25,060 bases of DNA from DUUI01 sp964627845 (GTDB lineage: Bacteria; Bacillota_I; Bacilli_A; Erysipelotrichales; Erysipelotrichaceae): positions 1-25,060 of the forward strand of contig CAZVKL010000015.1 in the NCBI GenBank assembly GCA_964627845.1. Reading direction: 5' to 3'. The notes under the pieces were generated by a model, which was given only the letters and a program-made list of their open reading frames with translations, made no database searches and was not told the DNA's origin. The position numbers and the translations under genes were made by a program. This document shows, piece after piece, positions 1 to 7,563 of this stretch. Positions within the stretch are counted from its first letter, which is position 1, and the number at the start of each line of letters is the position of its first letter.

Positions 1-9
1 GAGAATACT

Positions 10-1284
10 ATGAATCAATTAACACTCGGATTAATCATTTTCGTCTTTACTTATCTAATAATGATAAGCCTCCCAAAATACAGAGCGCATGTCGCCATTA
101 TTTCGGCAGGTTTATTTGTTACTTTAGGCTTATTACCAGCCAGTGATGTCTTGCCGGCAATTGATTTTAACGTCTTAATGATGATTGCGGGAACAATGGG
201 TATTGTGGCCCTGTTTATCGAATCAAAAATGCCAGCACTATTAGCGGATATAATCATTAATAAAATGCCCGACATTAAATGGGTCGTGCTAGCACTCAGT
301 ATCTTTTCTGGGTTGATTTCTGCTTTTGTTGATAACGTTGCGACTGTCTTAATGGTGGCTCCTGTCGCTGTTCAAATCTCAAAGAAACTCAATATATCCC
401 CGGTTAAATCGGTTATTGCGATTTCAATCGCCTCAAACCTTCAAGGTGCTGCGACGCTTGTTGGAGATACTACCTCAATCCTATTGGGGGGTTATGCCGA
501 TATGAACTTCATGGATTTCTTTTTCTACGAGGGTAAACCTGGTTTGTTTTGGATCGTTCAAGTGAGTATGGTGGTTGCGACGGCCGTTTTATATTTTGCC
601 TTTAGAAAAGATAATCAACCGGTTCATACACAGGATAGAACACTTGTCACGGATTACATTCCTTCGTTCTTATTAGTTGGAACGATTCTAAGTTTAATTA
701 TCGCTTCTTTCATTGAGAATACACCACAAACAATTAATGGTTTAATTTGTATGGCTTTCTTATTCGCTGGGATTGTTATTCAATCCATTCGTTATAATCC
801 AGCCAATGTTATAAAGACTGTTTTTAATGAAATTGATTTCTTCACCCTTTCTTTATTAGCTGCTTTATTTGTGGTGATTGCTGGAATTTCAGAAATTGGT
901 GTCATTGACGCAATTGCTAATTTATTCGTGAATTTAGGTGGGAACAACGTCTTTGTCATGTATACCATCATTACGTTTGCTTCTGTGTTATTCTCTGCTT
1001 TTATTGACAATATTCCTTATGTGGCGACGATGTTACCTGTGGTGACTGGAATCGCCTCACAACTAGGACTAGATCCTACTGTCTTATATTTTGGTTTGTT
1101 ATCAGGGGCAACCTTAGGGGGTAACTTAACGCCAATTGGTGCTTCTGCGAATATCACGAGTTTAGGGATTTTAAGAAAAGAAGGGTATGAGGTGTCTCCT
1201 GCTACCTTTATGAAAATCTCTGTCCCTTATACTTTATTGGCTGTGATAAGTGGTTATATCCTTATCTGGTTGTTGTTTTCTTAA
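10..1284 (+). CDS. SLC13/ArsB-NhaD type anion or Na+ transporter permease
   Basis: A 424-residue polytopic membrane protein of the ion transporter superfamily (SLC13/CitM/ArsB/NhaD fold). About ten to twelve hydrophobic segments are visible. Two related repeat halves each carry a conserved re-entrant-like motif: FVDNVATVLMVAP near residue 105 and FIDNIPYVATMLP near residue 335. The sequence GATLGGNLTPIGASAN near residue 375 is the typical second substrate or cation loop. The family moves dicarboxylates, arsenite or Na+/H+; the substrate cannot be read from sequence. No arsenic genes lie nearby. The ATG at 10 is preceded by a purine-rich start of window, so the ribosome binding site is cut off by the edge, but the N-terminus looks complete. 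No clear terminator separates it from the ssrA promoter. Confidence 0.85.
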   Translation: MNQLTLGLIIFVFTYLIMISLPKYRAHVAIISAGLFVTLGLLPASDVLPAIDFNVLMMIAGTMGIVALFIESKMPALLADIIINKMPDIKWVVLALSIFSGLISAFVDNVATVLMVAPVAVQISKKLNISPVKSVIAISIASNLQGAATLVGDTTSILLGGYADMNFMDFFFYEGKPGLFWIVQVSMVVATAVLYFAFRKDNQPVHTQDRTLVTDYIPSFLLVGTILSLIIASFIENTPQTINGLICMAFLFAGIVIQSIRYNPANVIKTVFNEIDFFTLSLLAALFVVIAGISEIGVIDAIANLFVNLGGNNVFVMYTIITFASVLFSAFIDNIPYVATMLPVVTGIASQLGLDPTVLYFGLLSGATLGGNLTPIGASANITSLGILRKEGYEVSPATFMKISVPYTLLAVISGYILIWLLFS

Positions 1285-1294
1285 GCAGTCCGAT

Positions 1295-1322
1295 TTGATT
1301 TATTCTGAAGAAATGATATAAT
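1295..1322 (+). promoter_or_regulatory. ssrA promoter
   Basis: TTGATT (1295-1300), a 16-bp spacer and TATAAT (1317-1322) with an extended TG at 1314-1315. The mature tmRNA 5' end at 1334 lies 12 nt after the -10 box, so little or no 5' leader needs trimming. Confidence 0.75.
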
Positions 1323-1333
1323 ATCCTCCCAAT

Positions 1334-1698
1334 GGGGATGCTTGGTTTCGACAGGATTTCGTTGGATTCAGACTGCAGTGGAGTGGTTACCTAATAACCA
1401 ACAAAAAATAACTGGAAACAGATTAAATAACCAATACGGTTTCGCTTACGCTGCTTAATTAAGCCATAAGACGTAATGCCGCTCACGGATACTTTGATTT
1501 TGGGTGTTAGTCGAGCGATTTAGAAACAAGATCTAAGCTCTAGCTATTCTCTAAGTTGTTAGAGACGAAAATACCATTAGAGACTTCATGATTGGTTGGT
1601 CACTATCCTAAATCATGAATATTAAGTAGTGACTAAACTGTAGATGTTTGAATGTGGACACTTTTTGGACAGGGGTTCGACTCCCCTCATCTCCACCA
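1334..1698 (+). ncRNA. ssrA: tmRNA (one-piece), tag GNRLNNQYGFAYAA
   Basis: Transfer-messenger RNA that rescues stalled ribosomes with SmpB. The 5' end GGGGATGCTTGGTTTCGACAG and the 3' end with T-arm AGGGG-TTCGACT-CCCCT and encoded CCA are diagnostic. The 7-bp acceptor stem is GGGGATG with CATCTCC (one G-U). The tag frame is read from GGA at 1414, after AATAACT, to TAA at 1456-1458. Charged alanine plus the encoded residues gives A-GNRLNNQYGFAYAA. The resume codon GGA (Gly) matches the Gly-first tags of Bacillus and Staphylococcus. The tag ends AYAA rather than the common ALAA or AVAA. A promoter lies just upstream and a hairpin terminator just downstream. Its partner smpB lies about 15 kb away on the other strand. 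Confidence 0.97.
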
Positions 1699-1712
1699 AG
1701 TTAAATTTAAAC

Positions 1713-1741
1713 AAAGCACACTTTAATCGGTGTGCTTTTTC
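1713..1741 (+). terminator. ssrA intrinsic terminator
   Basis: Stem AAGCACAC (1714-1721) with GTGTGCTT (1730-1737), 8-nt loop, followed by a T run. Confidence 0.9.
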
Positions 1742-1825
1742 TATACCTCGTTAAATCAAACAGACAAACAACTTCTTTTGTTTATTAACATCAACAATTG
1801 GTCGTTACATTCATGCTGATTGCGT

Positions 1826-1831
1826 TATAAT
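1826..1831 (+). promoter_or_regulatory. -10 box of predicted leaderless acyltransferase mRNA
   Basis: Perfect TATAAT, then the 6 nt AGGGTC, then the ATG at 1838. Transcription starting about 6-7 nt after the -10 box would begin at or next to the start codon. A possible weak -35 is TTACAT (1805-1810), with a short 15-bp spacer. The AGGG at 1832-1835 is only 2 nt from the ATG, too close for a normal Shine-Dalgarno contact. Confidence 0.6.
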
Positions 1832-1837
1832 AGGGTC

Positions 1838-3658
1838 ATGAAAAAGAATGTGAATCGAATCTTAAGTTTTGAACCCATCCGCGCCATCGCCATCATTGGG
1901 GTCTTTTTATATCATTTAAACCCTTCTGCTGTGCCCTATGGATATTTAGGGGTTGTCACACTCTTTGTGTTAGCAGGCTTTTTATCGTTTCATCATCTAA
2001 AACGAAAAACAGCACAACCCTACTTTGAACAGATCGCTCGAAAATGGTTCAAACTTTTCCCACCCTTAATTACTTTAGTCTTCATTATTTCTATATTGAT
2101 GATTCTTTTATTCCCAAACTTCCTAGGTTCTTTTAGTGAAAGTGTCCGCTCATCCTTATTAGGTTATAACAATTATCAACAAATCTATTCCGGTGATTCC
2201 TACTTTCAAGGTCAACTGTATTTAAAACCCTTCACCCATTTATGGGCAATTGCCTTAGAAATTCAATTCTATCTCTTATTTATATTAGGTGTCAGTCATA
2301 CTTATCAAAAGAAACAAGATAAACAGTGGACCATCGGCTTAATCATAATCAGTTTAATCTCCATCATTATCTTTAGCTATAATGTACTCACTCACAATGA
2401 TCCAACCCCTGCCTATTATGGTTTCTTATCTCGATTGTTTAGCTTTACACTGGGTATGTTAGCCCGACAATTACTACCCTTGATTCGTGTGTTCAAACTA
2501 AAAAGGTTATTAACCCTTATCTTATTTATTATTTCTATCCTACTGTTTATTATTGAGCTACCAATGATCACTCAAATGATCCTTTATTCCCTCATCCTTT
2601 CCTTATTATTAATGGTCAGCGCATGGGAGACAACCTTCTTAAGAACTTTAGGACAAACAAAACCAATCAAATGGTTAAGTTCTAGAAGTTATTTTATCTA
2701 TCTATGGCATTATCCAATCATTGAAATCGGATCAAGACTTACCTCAAATATTAAACTACCTACCATCCTCTTTATGGTCTTAATGATTGTCATCAGTGGA
2801 ATCGTATCTGAATTATTCTATTGGCTTCATAAAAAATTCCATAACCAATTTATGTATCACCTCATCACCCTCATTATTTCTATCGCATTATTACTTGTCC
2901 CTTTTAATTCACTCTATGAATTAAGAGCGGATGATGACTTCAAATCTTTAGAAACAGCCTTAACCCAAGAACCTGAATTAGAAGTAGTAAAACCAGTAGA
3001 ACCTATAGAGCCTCCAAAAGATGTGCTTACTCTTTCTCCAAAAGAGTCACAGGCTGATTTTCAAGAATCGTTTGTAAGCTATTTTGATCAACTCAATCAG
3101 ATTCAACCAGAAATCAATTATACCTTTGATGATTTCTTACGCTATCGCGAAATCCCCGTAACCTTGATTGGAGATTCAATTGCTTATATCGCTCAACCAC
3201 ACTTTAGTACCTACTTACCAAACATTATTACTTCTGCACAAAAAAGTCGTTTATTAGAAGAGGCCGATCAGTACTATTTTGAGCTAAAAGAAAACAATCA
3301 AATTCAAGACATCTTAGTCCTTTCTTTTGGAACAAATTCCCTAGAAGAGACCGACGAAGGATTAATTAAGATTGTTGAAGATTATAAAGATAAACCTATT
3401 ATTATTCTGGATTTAGTTATGCCCTATCCTATTAATGAACAAACACGCAATGATTTAATCCATCAATTTGTTGAAAGATATGACAATGTCTACTTGGCTA
3501 GTTGGTATGATTATTCCAAGACTCATCCTGAATTTTTCGCACCAGACTTTATGCATCCAAACGATTTAGGCTCTAGAGCTTTTATTCATTTAATTACCAG
3601 TAAAGTGATTGAAATTGCGAAAGAATTAGAAAATCAAGGAAAACTCATTATTGAATAA
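1838..3658 (+). CDS. OatA-like acyltransferase 3 / SGNH fusion
   Basis: A 606-residue two-part protein. The N-terminal half (about 1-370) is a polytopic acyltransferase-3 domain with the typical start EPIRAIAIIGVFLYH, His26 being the conserved His. A Glu/Pro-rich linker follows (about 385-410). The C-terminal part is an extracellular SGNH esterase-like domain: GDS at 445-447, GTN at 498-500 and the catalytic D570-x-x-H573 pair in PDFMHP. This order and length match OatA/YrhL proteins, which pass acetyl groups across the membrane and O-acetylate peptidoglycan or other surface glycans, giving lysozyme resistance. The true acceptor is inferred, not shown. I chose the ATG at 1838; an in-frame TTG at 1820 lies upstream of the -10 box and has no ribosome binding site. 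Confidence 0.85.
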   Translation: MKKNVNRILSFEPIRAIAIIGVFLYHLNPSAVPYGYLGVVTLFVLAGFLSFHHLKRKTAQPYFEQIARKWFKLFPPLITLVFIISILMILLFPNFLGSFSESVRSSLLGYNNYQQIYSGDSYFQGQLYLKPFTHLWAIALEIQFYLLFILGVSHTYQKKQDKQWTIGLIIISLISIIIFSYNVLTHNDPTPAYYGFLSRLFSFTLGMLARQLLPLIRVFKLKRLLTLILFIISILLFIIELPMITQMILYSLILSLLLMVSAWETTFLRTLGQTKPIKWLSSRSYFIYLWHYPIIEIGSRLTSNIKLPTILFMVLMIVISGIVSELFYWLHKKFHNQFMYHLITLIISIALLLVPFNSLYELRADDDFKSLETALTQEPELEVVKPVEPIEPPKDVLTLSPKESQADFQESFVSYFDQLNQIQPEINYTFDDFLRYREIPVTLIGDSIAYIAQPHFSTYLPNIITSAQKSRLLEEADQYYFELKENNQIQDILVLSFGTNSLEETDEGLIKIVEDYKDKPIIILDLVMPYPINEQTRNDLIHQFVERYDNVYLASWYDYSKTHPEFFAPDFMHPNDLGSRAFIHLITSKVIEIAKELENQGKLIIE

Positions 3659-3660
3659 AG

Positions 3661-3686
3661 AAAATGCATCGCCAGGATGCATTTTT
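3661..3686. terminator. Bidirectional terminator between convergent genes
   Basis: Stem AAATGCATC (3662-3670) with GATGCATTT (3676-3684), 5-nt loop, T run on the plus side and A run on the other. It serves the acyltransferase gene and probably also the minus-strand membrane protein ending at 3686. Confidence 0.85.
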
Positions 3687-4063
3687 TAATAGTGTCTAAA
3701 ATCTAAACTAAATAAATTAATTAACCCATAATAGAGCGTGATTCCCCCAAAGACATAGGGATAAACCATATCAAATTTAACTTCGTTTAACTGTTCTAAA
3801 GAGAGATAAACCATTAACATCGTAAAACAAAGCACTACCACTAATTTACCTAAGCGTGTTGGTGAGAGTGAAAAGATTGGAAGTAAGATCAATGGGACAA
3901 GCCCCAGCAACATGGTCCACTCAAATGGTGGTAGTCCGATTGTTCTGGCATAGTCTATGTTGACATAGATGATTAAAGCTAACCAAATAATCATTGGTAA
4001 CAATGATAAAATCGTCAACAATTTCTTGTCTTTCATGTTCTCAATTAAACCTTTTCGTCTCAT
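3686..4063 (-). CDS. Small four-helix membrane protein, unknown function
   Basis: 125 residues with about four hydrophobic segments (roughly 17-36, 49-67, 72-90 and 98-117) and short charged loops. I do not recognise a family. The ATG at 4063 follows AAAGGAG with 7-nt spacing, a strong ribosome binding site. A perfect TATAAT with extended TG sits upstream on the minus strand (4084-4089). It is divergent from the unknown gene at 4160 and convergent with the acyltransferase gene, sharing its terminator. It appears monocistronic. Nothing in the context gives a function. Confidence 0.75.
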   Translation of the reverse strand: MRRKGLIENMKDKKLLTILSLLPMIIWLALIIYVNIDYARTIGLPPFEWTMLLGLVPLILLPIFSLSPTRLGKLVVVLCFTMLMVYLSLEQLNEVKFDMVYPYVFGGITLYYGLINLFSLDFRHY

Positions 4064-4083
4064 AATCTCACTCCTTTGTTTTG

Positions 4084-4089
4084 ATTATA
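4084..4089 (-). promoter_or_regulatory. -10 box for the small membrane protein gene
   Basis: TATAAT on the minus strand, preceded by TGG, an extended -10. No good -35 is seen. Confidence 0.6.
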
Positions 4090-4130
4090 CCATTATCTTA
4101 ATTTTTAGTTTAATAAACGGTTTTATTTGT

Positions 4131-4136
4131 TATAAT
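4131..4136 (+). promoter_or_regulatory. -10 box for the 136-aa protein gene
   Basis: TATAAT 24 nt before the ATG at 4160. The divergent -10 of the neighbour is about 42 bp away, so the two promoters are nearly back to back. Confidence 0.6.
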
Positions 4137-4159
4137 TAGGACAACTGCGAGGGACTTCT

Positions 4160-4570
4160 ATGCAAAAACTAATTATGAATTACTTAAATGCTGCCATAAA
4201 AGAAAAAGATCCACACTTTGATTTAAACCAATGGATAATCCGTTACAACCAAGAAAAGAACCCGCTCAATAAACTTAACCTTGAACTATTTGAGGAAGGA
4301 CATCGACAATACTTAGATGTGTGGGCACCCATGGAATTGATTGTTCGTTTTTCAGAACACAATATCCTTGATGAGAAAAGTTTAGGTGTTATTTTATTGG
4401 ACGCACTCAAGAAAATTATTGAATATGACATGTATTCGAATAATTCCCAGTTTACTGCCGAAGAAATGGACATTATCTACCAAGACTTATTAAAAATGAT
4501 TCCATTATTAGGTCTGGACACTGAAACTTATTATATGGATAAAGTTAGAGAAATCGCAAGACTAATATAA
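4160..4570 (+). CDS. Hypothetical 136-aa soluble protein
   Basis: I do not recognise this protein. It is acidic, mostly helical in appearance, and has no signal peptide or membrane segment, so it is probably cytosolic. The ATG at 4160 follows GAGGG with about 8-nt spacing and a TATAAT at 4131. It ends only 7 nt before the stop of the convergent GNAT gene. No Cys-rich, nucleotide-binding or DNA-binding motif is obvious. It is very likely a real gene given its promoter, ribosome binding site and lack of overlap with other genes. Confidence 0.75.
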   Translation: MQKLIMNYLNAAIKEKDPHFDLNQWIIRYNQEKNPLNKLNLELFEEGHRQYLDVWAPMELIVRFSEHNILDEKSLGVILLDALKKIIEYDMYSNNSQFTAEEMDIIYQDLLKMIPLLGLDTETYYMDKVREIARLI

Positions 4571-4595
4571 AAACAACTCATCCATGGACGAGCTG
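4570..4595 (-). terminator. Minus-strand terminator overlapping the GNAT stop codon
   Basis: Minus-strand hairpin between 4595 and 4574: CAGCTCGTC pairs with GATGAGTTG (two G-U pairs) around the 4-nt loop CATG, followed by TTTTT. The GNAT stop codon TGA (4580-4578) lies inside the descending arm. On the plus strand the G-U pairs become A-C mismatches, so it should act mainly on the minus strand. Confidence 0.6.
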
Positions 4596-5114
4596 TATAT
4601 TTTGTTGTGCAAATTGATTTGAAATAATTTTAGAATATAAATTAATGTAGTCTTGAAATGAAATCTGCGAATTATTGGCCATCAACTCCATCTCAACCCC
4701 TACTAACTTCACTTGGATGCCTAAATGTTTTAGACCATTCTTCAAATAAAAATGTTCTCTTTTTTGACGAATGAGTTGATCATCGGTTTTAACTCTAGGT
4801 GATTCAATCTCTAAGACTAGATTCTTATCTTGATAATGATTAAGAATCTTTTTGAGTGCTTTAGACCCGATATTTTGTCCTCGTTGATTTTCTTCAATCG
4901 CGAAATAATCTAACAAGATTAAATCCTCATCAATCAGAAAGATGGCCAAGCCACTAAATTGTTGTTGATAATAAATACTGTATAGATCTGCCTTTTGTTG
5001 TTTCTCTTTTTCTAACAATAATTCAAATGGTTTACGCTCAACCTCTGGAAACGCCTTTAAATACAGTGACTTTAGTTTTGTTTTATCATGTTCTTTAATT
5101 AATTGTATTGACAT
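4578..5114 (-). CDS. GNAT family N-acetyltransferase
   Basis: 178 residues, acetyl-CoA-dependent acyltransferase fold. The core strand DLILLDYFAIEEN is followed by NQRGQNIGSKAL, which fits the acetyl-CoA pyrophosphate loop R/Q-x-x-G-x-G/A, and then a helix and a strand with LVLEIESP. The substrate is unknown. The start chosen is the ATG at 5114, preceded by GGGGTGA at 5-nt spacing. A longer reading frame to 5183 has no ribosome binding site. It is divergent from guaC with about 125 bp between, and its transcript appears to end at the hairpin overlapping its own stop codon. Confidence 0.8.
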   Translation of the reverse strand: MSIQLIKEHDKTKLKSLYLKAFPEVERKPFELLLEKEKQQKADLYSIYYQQQFSGLAIFLIDEDLILLDYFAIEENQRGQNIGSKALKKILNHYQDKNLVLEIESPRVKTDDQLIRQKREHFYLKNGLKHLGIQVKLVGVEMELMANNSQISFQDYINLYSKIISNQFAQQNIQLVHG

Positions 5115-5207
5115 AAAAATCACCCCACAATCAGATATTCTAACAGATTTTAATTTATAAGCCATTAAATCAATTTTTCTCAACTGGTATTTTATGCGAC
5201 TTCATGT

Positions 5208-5213
5208 TATATT
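5208..5213 (+). promoter_or_regulatory. Probable guaC -10 box
   Basis: TATATT preceded by TGT, 27 nt before the guaC ATG. The -35 is not clear. I see no purine riboswitch fold in the short leader. Confidence 0.45.
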
Positions 5214-5240
5214 TGGTTGTTGTAAAAGGAAAGTGATAAT

Positions 5241-6209
5241 ATGCGTGCTTTTGATTATGAAGATGTCTTGCTAATCCCTGCCAAATGTATTGTTAAGAGT
5301 CGAAAAGAATGTGACACAACCATTAAATTTGGGAAACATACCTTTGAATTACCGGTTGTTCCAGCCAATATGGAAACGATTATTGATGAAAAATTAGCTG
5401 TCAATCTTGCTAAAAATAACTATTTTTATGTGATGCATCGCTTCAACCCAGAGGATCGATTTGATTTTATCAAACGGATGCATGATCAAGGATTAATTGC
5501 CAGCATTAGTGTTGGAATTAAAGAGAGCGAATATGCATTTATCGACCAATTAAAACAAGAAAATCGAATCCCAGAATATATCACCATCGATATTGCGCAT
5601 GGACATTCAGATTATGTTATAAAAATGATTCAACACATCAAAAAACAGTTACCAGATGTATTTGTGATTGCTGGGAATGTCGCTACTCCAGAGGCGGTGA
5701 GAGAACTTGAGAATGCTGGGGCTGATGCCACTAAAGTGGGTGTTGGTCCTGGGAAAGTGTGTATCACGAAAATGAAAACAGGATTTGGAACCGGTGGTTG
5801 GCAATTAGCAGCAGTCAGATGGTGTTCTAAAGCAGCCAGAAAACCAATTATTGCTGATGGTGGTATCCGAGAAAATGGTGACATTGCCAAGTCAATCCGG
5901 ATGGGTGCTAGCATGGTTATGATTGGGTCACTCTTTTCAGGACATCAACAATCACCTGGTAAGGAAGTGGAAATTGATGGTGTGACCTATAAAGAATACT
6001 ATGGTTCGGCCTCCGAATATCAAAAAGGTGAATACACTAATGTGGAGGGCAAGAAAGAACTTGTCGTTCAAAAAGGTGACATTAATAATACACTCATTGA
6101 AATGAAACAAGACCTCCAATCATCCATTTCTTATGCGGGAGGAAAAGATTTAGACGCTCTAAGAGCGGTTGATTACGTTCTATTATCGAGTTCAGTTCAA
6201 GACAACTAA
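5241..6209 (+). CDS. guaC: GMP reductase
   Basis: 322 residues, a TIM-barrel enzyme that converts GMP to IMP and ammonia with NADPH in purine salvage. The active-site stretch GVGPGKVCITK carries the catalytic Cys174, followed by TGFGTGGWQLAA and the phosphate-binding segment IADGGIRENGDIAKS. The FGTGGWQ continuation and absence of a CBS-domain insert separate it from IMP dehydrogenase. Length fits the Bacillota GuaC family (about 325). The ATG at 5241 follows AAAGGAAAGTG, a good ribosome binding site. The gene is monocistronic with a strong terminator at 6224. Cytosolic. Confidence 0.95.
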   Translation: MRAFDYEDVLLIPAKCIVKSRKECDTTIKFGKHTFELPVVPANMETIIDEKLAVNLAKNNYFYVMHRFNPEDRFDFIKRMHDQGLIASISVGIKESEYAFIDQLKQENRIPEYITIDIAHGHSDYVIKMIQHIKKQLPDVFVIAGNVATPEAVRELENAGADATKVGVGPGKVCITKMKTGFGTGGWQLAAVRWCSKAARKPIIADGGIRENGDIAKSIRMGASMVMIGSLFSGHQQSPGKEVEIDGVTYKEYYGSASEYQKGEYTNVEGKKELVVQKGDINNTLIEMKQDLQSSISYAGGKDLDALRAVDYVLLSSSVQDN

Positions 6210-6223
6210 GGTTTCCTTAGTTC

Positions 6224-6258
6224 AGACTGTTGACAAAGTAAAGTCGACAGTCTTTTTT
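6224..6258 (+). terminator. guaC terminator
   Basis: 11-bp stem AGACTGTTGAC (6224-6234) with GTCGACAGTCT (6243-6253), 8-nt loop, then T run. Confidence 0.9.
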
Positions 6259-6738
6259 AATATTTAAGTGGCATTAACTATCTCCTAGAAAACAATTATG
6301 ATGATAGCTGCATTTTATCATTGAGTTGTAATAATTGTGGAGTTCTACTATGTTTAAACCCAGATGATGTTAATTACCATAGATGAGTTGGTTCCCACAG
6401 ACCATTTACTTCGTAAAATTAACAATCCTATTAATTTTTCATTTATTAACCCCTCTTTTAAAGACTATTATTGTCACAAAATGGGAGAACCTGTGTTGAA
6501 CCAGTGTTGTTACCGAAGATGGTGTTTATCCAACATCTTTTTGAAATTAAAAGTTTTAGACAAACCCGTCAGGATCTTGTACTGCACAAAATATGAAAAA
6601 GAGTCCCTCAACAATGGAAAGAAGGATAAACTATCTCGAAAACTTTCTGAAAACGGGAGTTTTCGATTAATATCAACTCAATTGACTTTATTCATGGATT
6701 TTTAACCAACTCTTTACTTACTCAACTACTTATTTATT
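6259..6738. other. Gene-poor stretch around the IS relic
   Basis: About 480 bp between the guaC terminator and the flavodoxin promoter. It holds the transposase fragment and an inverted repeat, CGAAAACT (6637-6644) and AGTTTTCG (6658-6665), that could be an element end or a remnant terminator. A 113-codon open frame (6364-6705) crosses the decayed frames and is not a gene. I see nothing else supported here. Confidence 0.5.
6350..6596 (+). pseudogene. Decayed IS1182-family transposase, N-terminal fragment
   Basis: Three reading frames together recover the start of an IS1182-type transposase. M-F-K-P-R is read from the ATG at 6350 and stops at TGA 6365. Frame two then gives LITIDELVPTDHLLRKINNPINFSFINP, the family hallmark after MFKP, continuing to about 6510. 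Frame three gives KMVFIQHLFEIKSFRQTRQDL up to TGA at 6594. At least two frameshifts plus loss of the catalytic C-terminal part make it non-functional. An 8-bp inverted repeat lies just downstream. The family label rests on these motifs alone. Confidence 0.75.
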
Positions 6739-6744
6739 TATAAT
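6739..6744 (+). promoter_or_regulatory. -10 box for the flavodoxin gene
   Basis: TATAAT 18 nt before the TTG start. The predicted transcript would begin about at the GAGGTG ribosome binding site, giving a leader of only about 12 nt. Confidence 0.5.
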
Positions 6745-6762
6745 AAAATCGAGGTGATTTAA

Positions 6763-7275
6763 TTGAAGACGAACATCGTCTATTATTCAACGACAGGGTT
6801 TACTAAAAGATATATGGAATGGCTCAATAATAAAATTGACGCCGATATTTTTGAACTCTCTCAAATCAATAACTCAACACTTGTTGACACTGGGGTTTTG
6901 ATTATAGCCAGTAGTTTACATGCTGGAAATTTAAGAAAGTTCAAATCGTTTAAATCATTTATCGATAACCATCAATTTGATAAACTTATCGTTGTCGGCG
7001 TGGGGGCAGCTCCGTTTGATCAACAAGTCATTGATAACCTAAAACAAAATTATCAACATGAAGTTGATCCAAAGACTCATTTCATCTATCTTCCCGGTGG
7101 TTTAAATTATCAAAAGATGAATTTAGTCGATAAGCTCATGATGAAAGCTTTCTCTAAAGTAATGAAACAACAAGCTAAAAAGGGAAAATTCGATTCAGAA
7201 TGGGCACAAATGTTACAGAAATCGTACGATATTAGTGATCCTAAATACCTGGATGCAATCATTAACTTACTCTAG
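6763..7275 (+). CDS. Flavodoxin-domain protein, HemG-like
   Basis: 170 residues, one flavodoxin fold. The FMN phosphate loop is YSTTGFTKRY near residues 8-17. The segment LPGGLNYQKMNLVDKLMMKAF (about 110-130) resembles the region around GALRYPRYRWYDRFM of HemG, protoporphyrinogen IX dehydrogenase. No haem genes are nearby, so the role may be a general electron carrier or NAD(P)H-quinone type activity. The start is TTG at 6763, supported by a strong GAGGTGA at proper spacing; no ATG fits. It ends inside the terminator shared with the convergent membrane protein gene. Confidence 0.75.
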   Translation: MKTNIVYYSTTGFTKRYMEWLNNKIDADIFELSQINNSTLVDTGVLIIASSLHAGNLRKFKSFKSFIDNHQFDKLIVVGVGAAPFDQQVIDNLKQNYQHEVDPKTHFIYLPGGLNYQKMNLVDKLMMKAFSKVMKQQAKKGKFDSEWAQMLQKSYDISDPKYLDAIINLL

Positions 7276-7296
7276 AATCCTCAGGGATTCTTTTTT
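7274..7296 (+). terminator. Terminator holding the stop codons of two convergent genes
   Basis: AGAATCC (7274-7280), loop TCAG, GGATTCT (7285-7291) and a T run on the plus strand. The flavodoxin stop TAG (7273-7275) overlaps the left arm, and the opposite gene's stop TGA (7283-7281) sits in the loop. Confidence 0.8.
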
Positions 7297-7535
7297 ATAA
7301 CCACCCGCATAAAGGCATAAGCTGCTAAGAAAAAGATAAACGCAAGACAAATAAGCATCAACAAAATGAAATAGCCTAATCGTTGGAATCCTTCATTGGA
7401 TGCAATCATCGTTAAAAATCCAGTAATGACTAACAATAGACCGTACAAAACGCCCCCTATTTTCAACCCTTGTCGATTAAATGAAAACAGAACACCTGAA
7501 ACAACGCCTATTAAAATTGTAAAAAGATACACCAT
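7281..7535 (-). CDS. Small membrane protein, two to three helices
   Basis: 84 residues. Three hydrophobic stretches are visible (about 2-15, 22-43 and 55-75), with a basic C-terminus ending VIKKNP. No family is recognised. The ATG at 7535 follows AGGAAGGGG with about 6-nt spacing; the longer frame to 7574 starts in the promoter of the divergent exonuclease gene and has no ribosome binding site. The gene is small and its terminal codons lie within a terminator hairpin, but the ribosome binding site makes it believable. Confidence 0.6.
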   Translation of the reverse strand: MVYLFTILIGVVSGVLFSFNRQGLKIGGVLYGLLLVITGFLTMIASNEGFQRLGYFILLMLICLAFIFFLAAYAFMRVVIKKNP

Positions 7536-7551
7536 CTTAATCCCCTTCCTG

Positions 7552-7557
7552 TATAAT
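7552..7557 (+). promoter_or_regulatory. -10 box of predicted leaderless exonuclease mRNA
   Basis: Perfect TATAAT, then GATTTT, then the ATG at 7564, again exactly 6 nt. There is no purine-rich ribosome binding site before this ATG. No clear -35 is seen. Confidence 0.6.
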
Positions 7558-7563
7558 GATTTT

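Noticed and set aside
1820..1837. TTG start at 1820 for the acyltransferase
   Set aside because: It would place the start upstream of the TATAAT box and has no ribosome binding site.
5115..5240. Purine riboswitch upstream of guaC
   Set aside because: The leader is about 20 nt and shows no three-way junction sequence.
6364..6705. 113-codon open frame after guaC
   Set aside because: It mixes a transposase frame with out-of-frame sequence; the real homology jumps frames, so it is a pseudogene.
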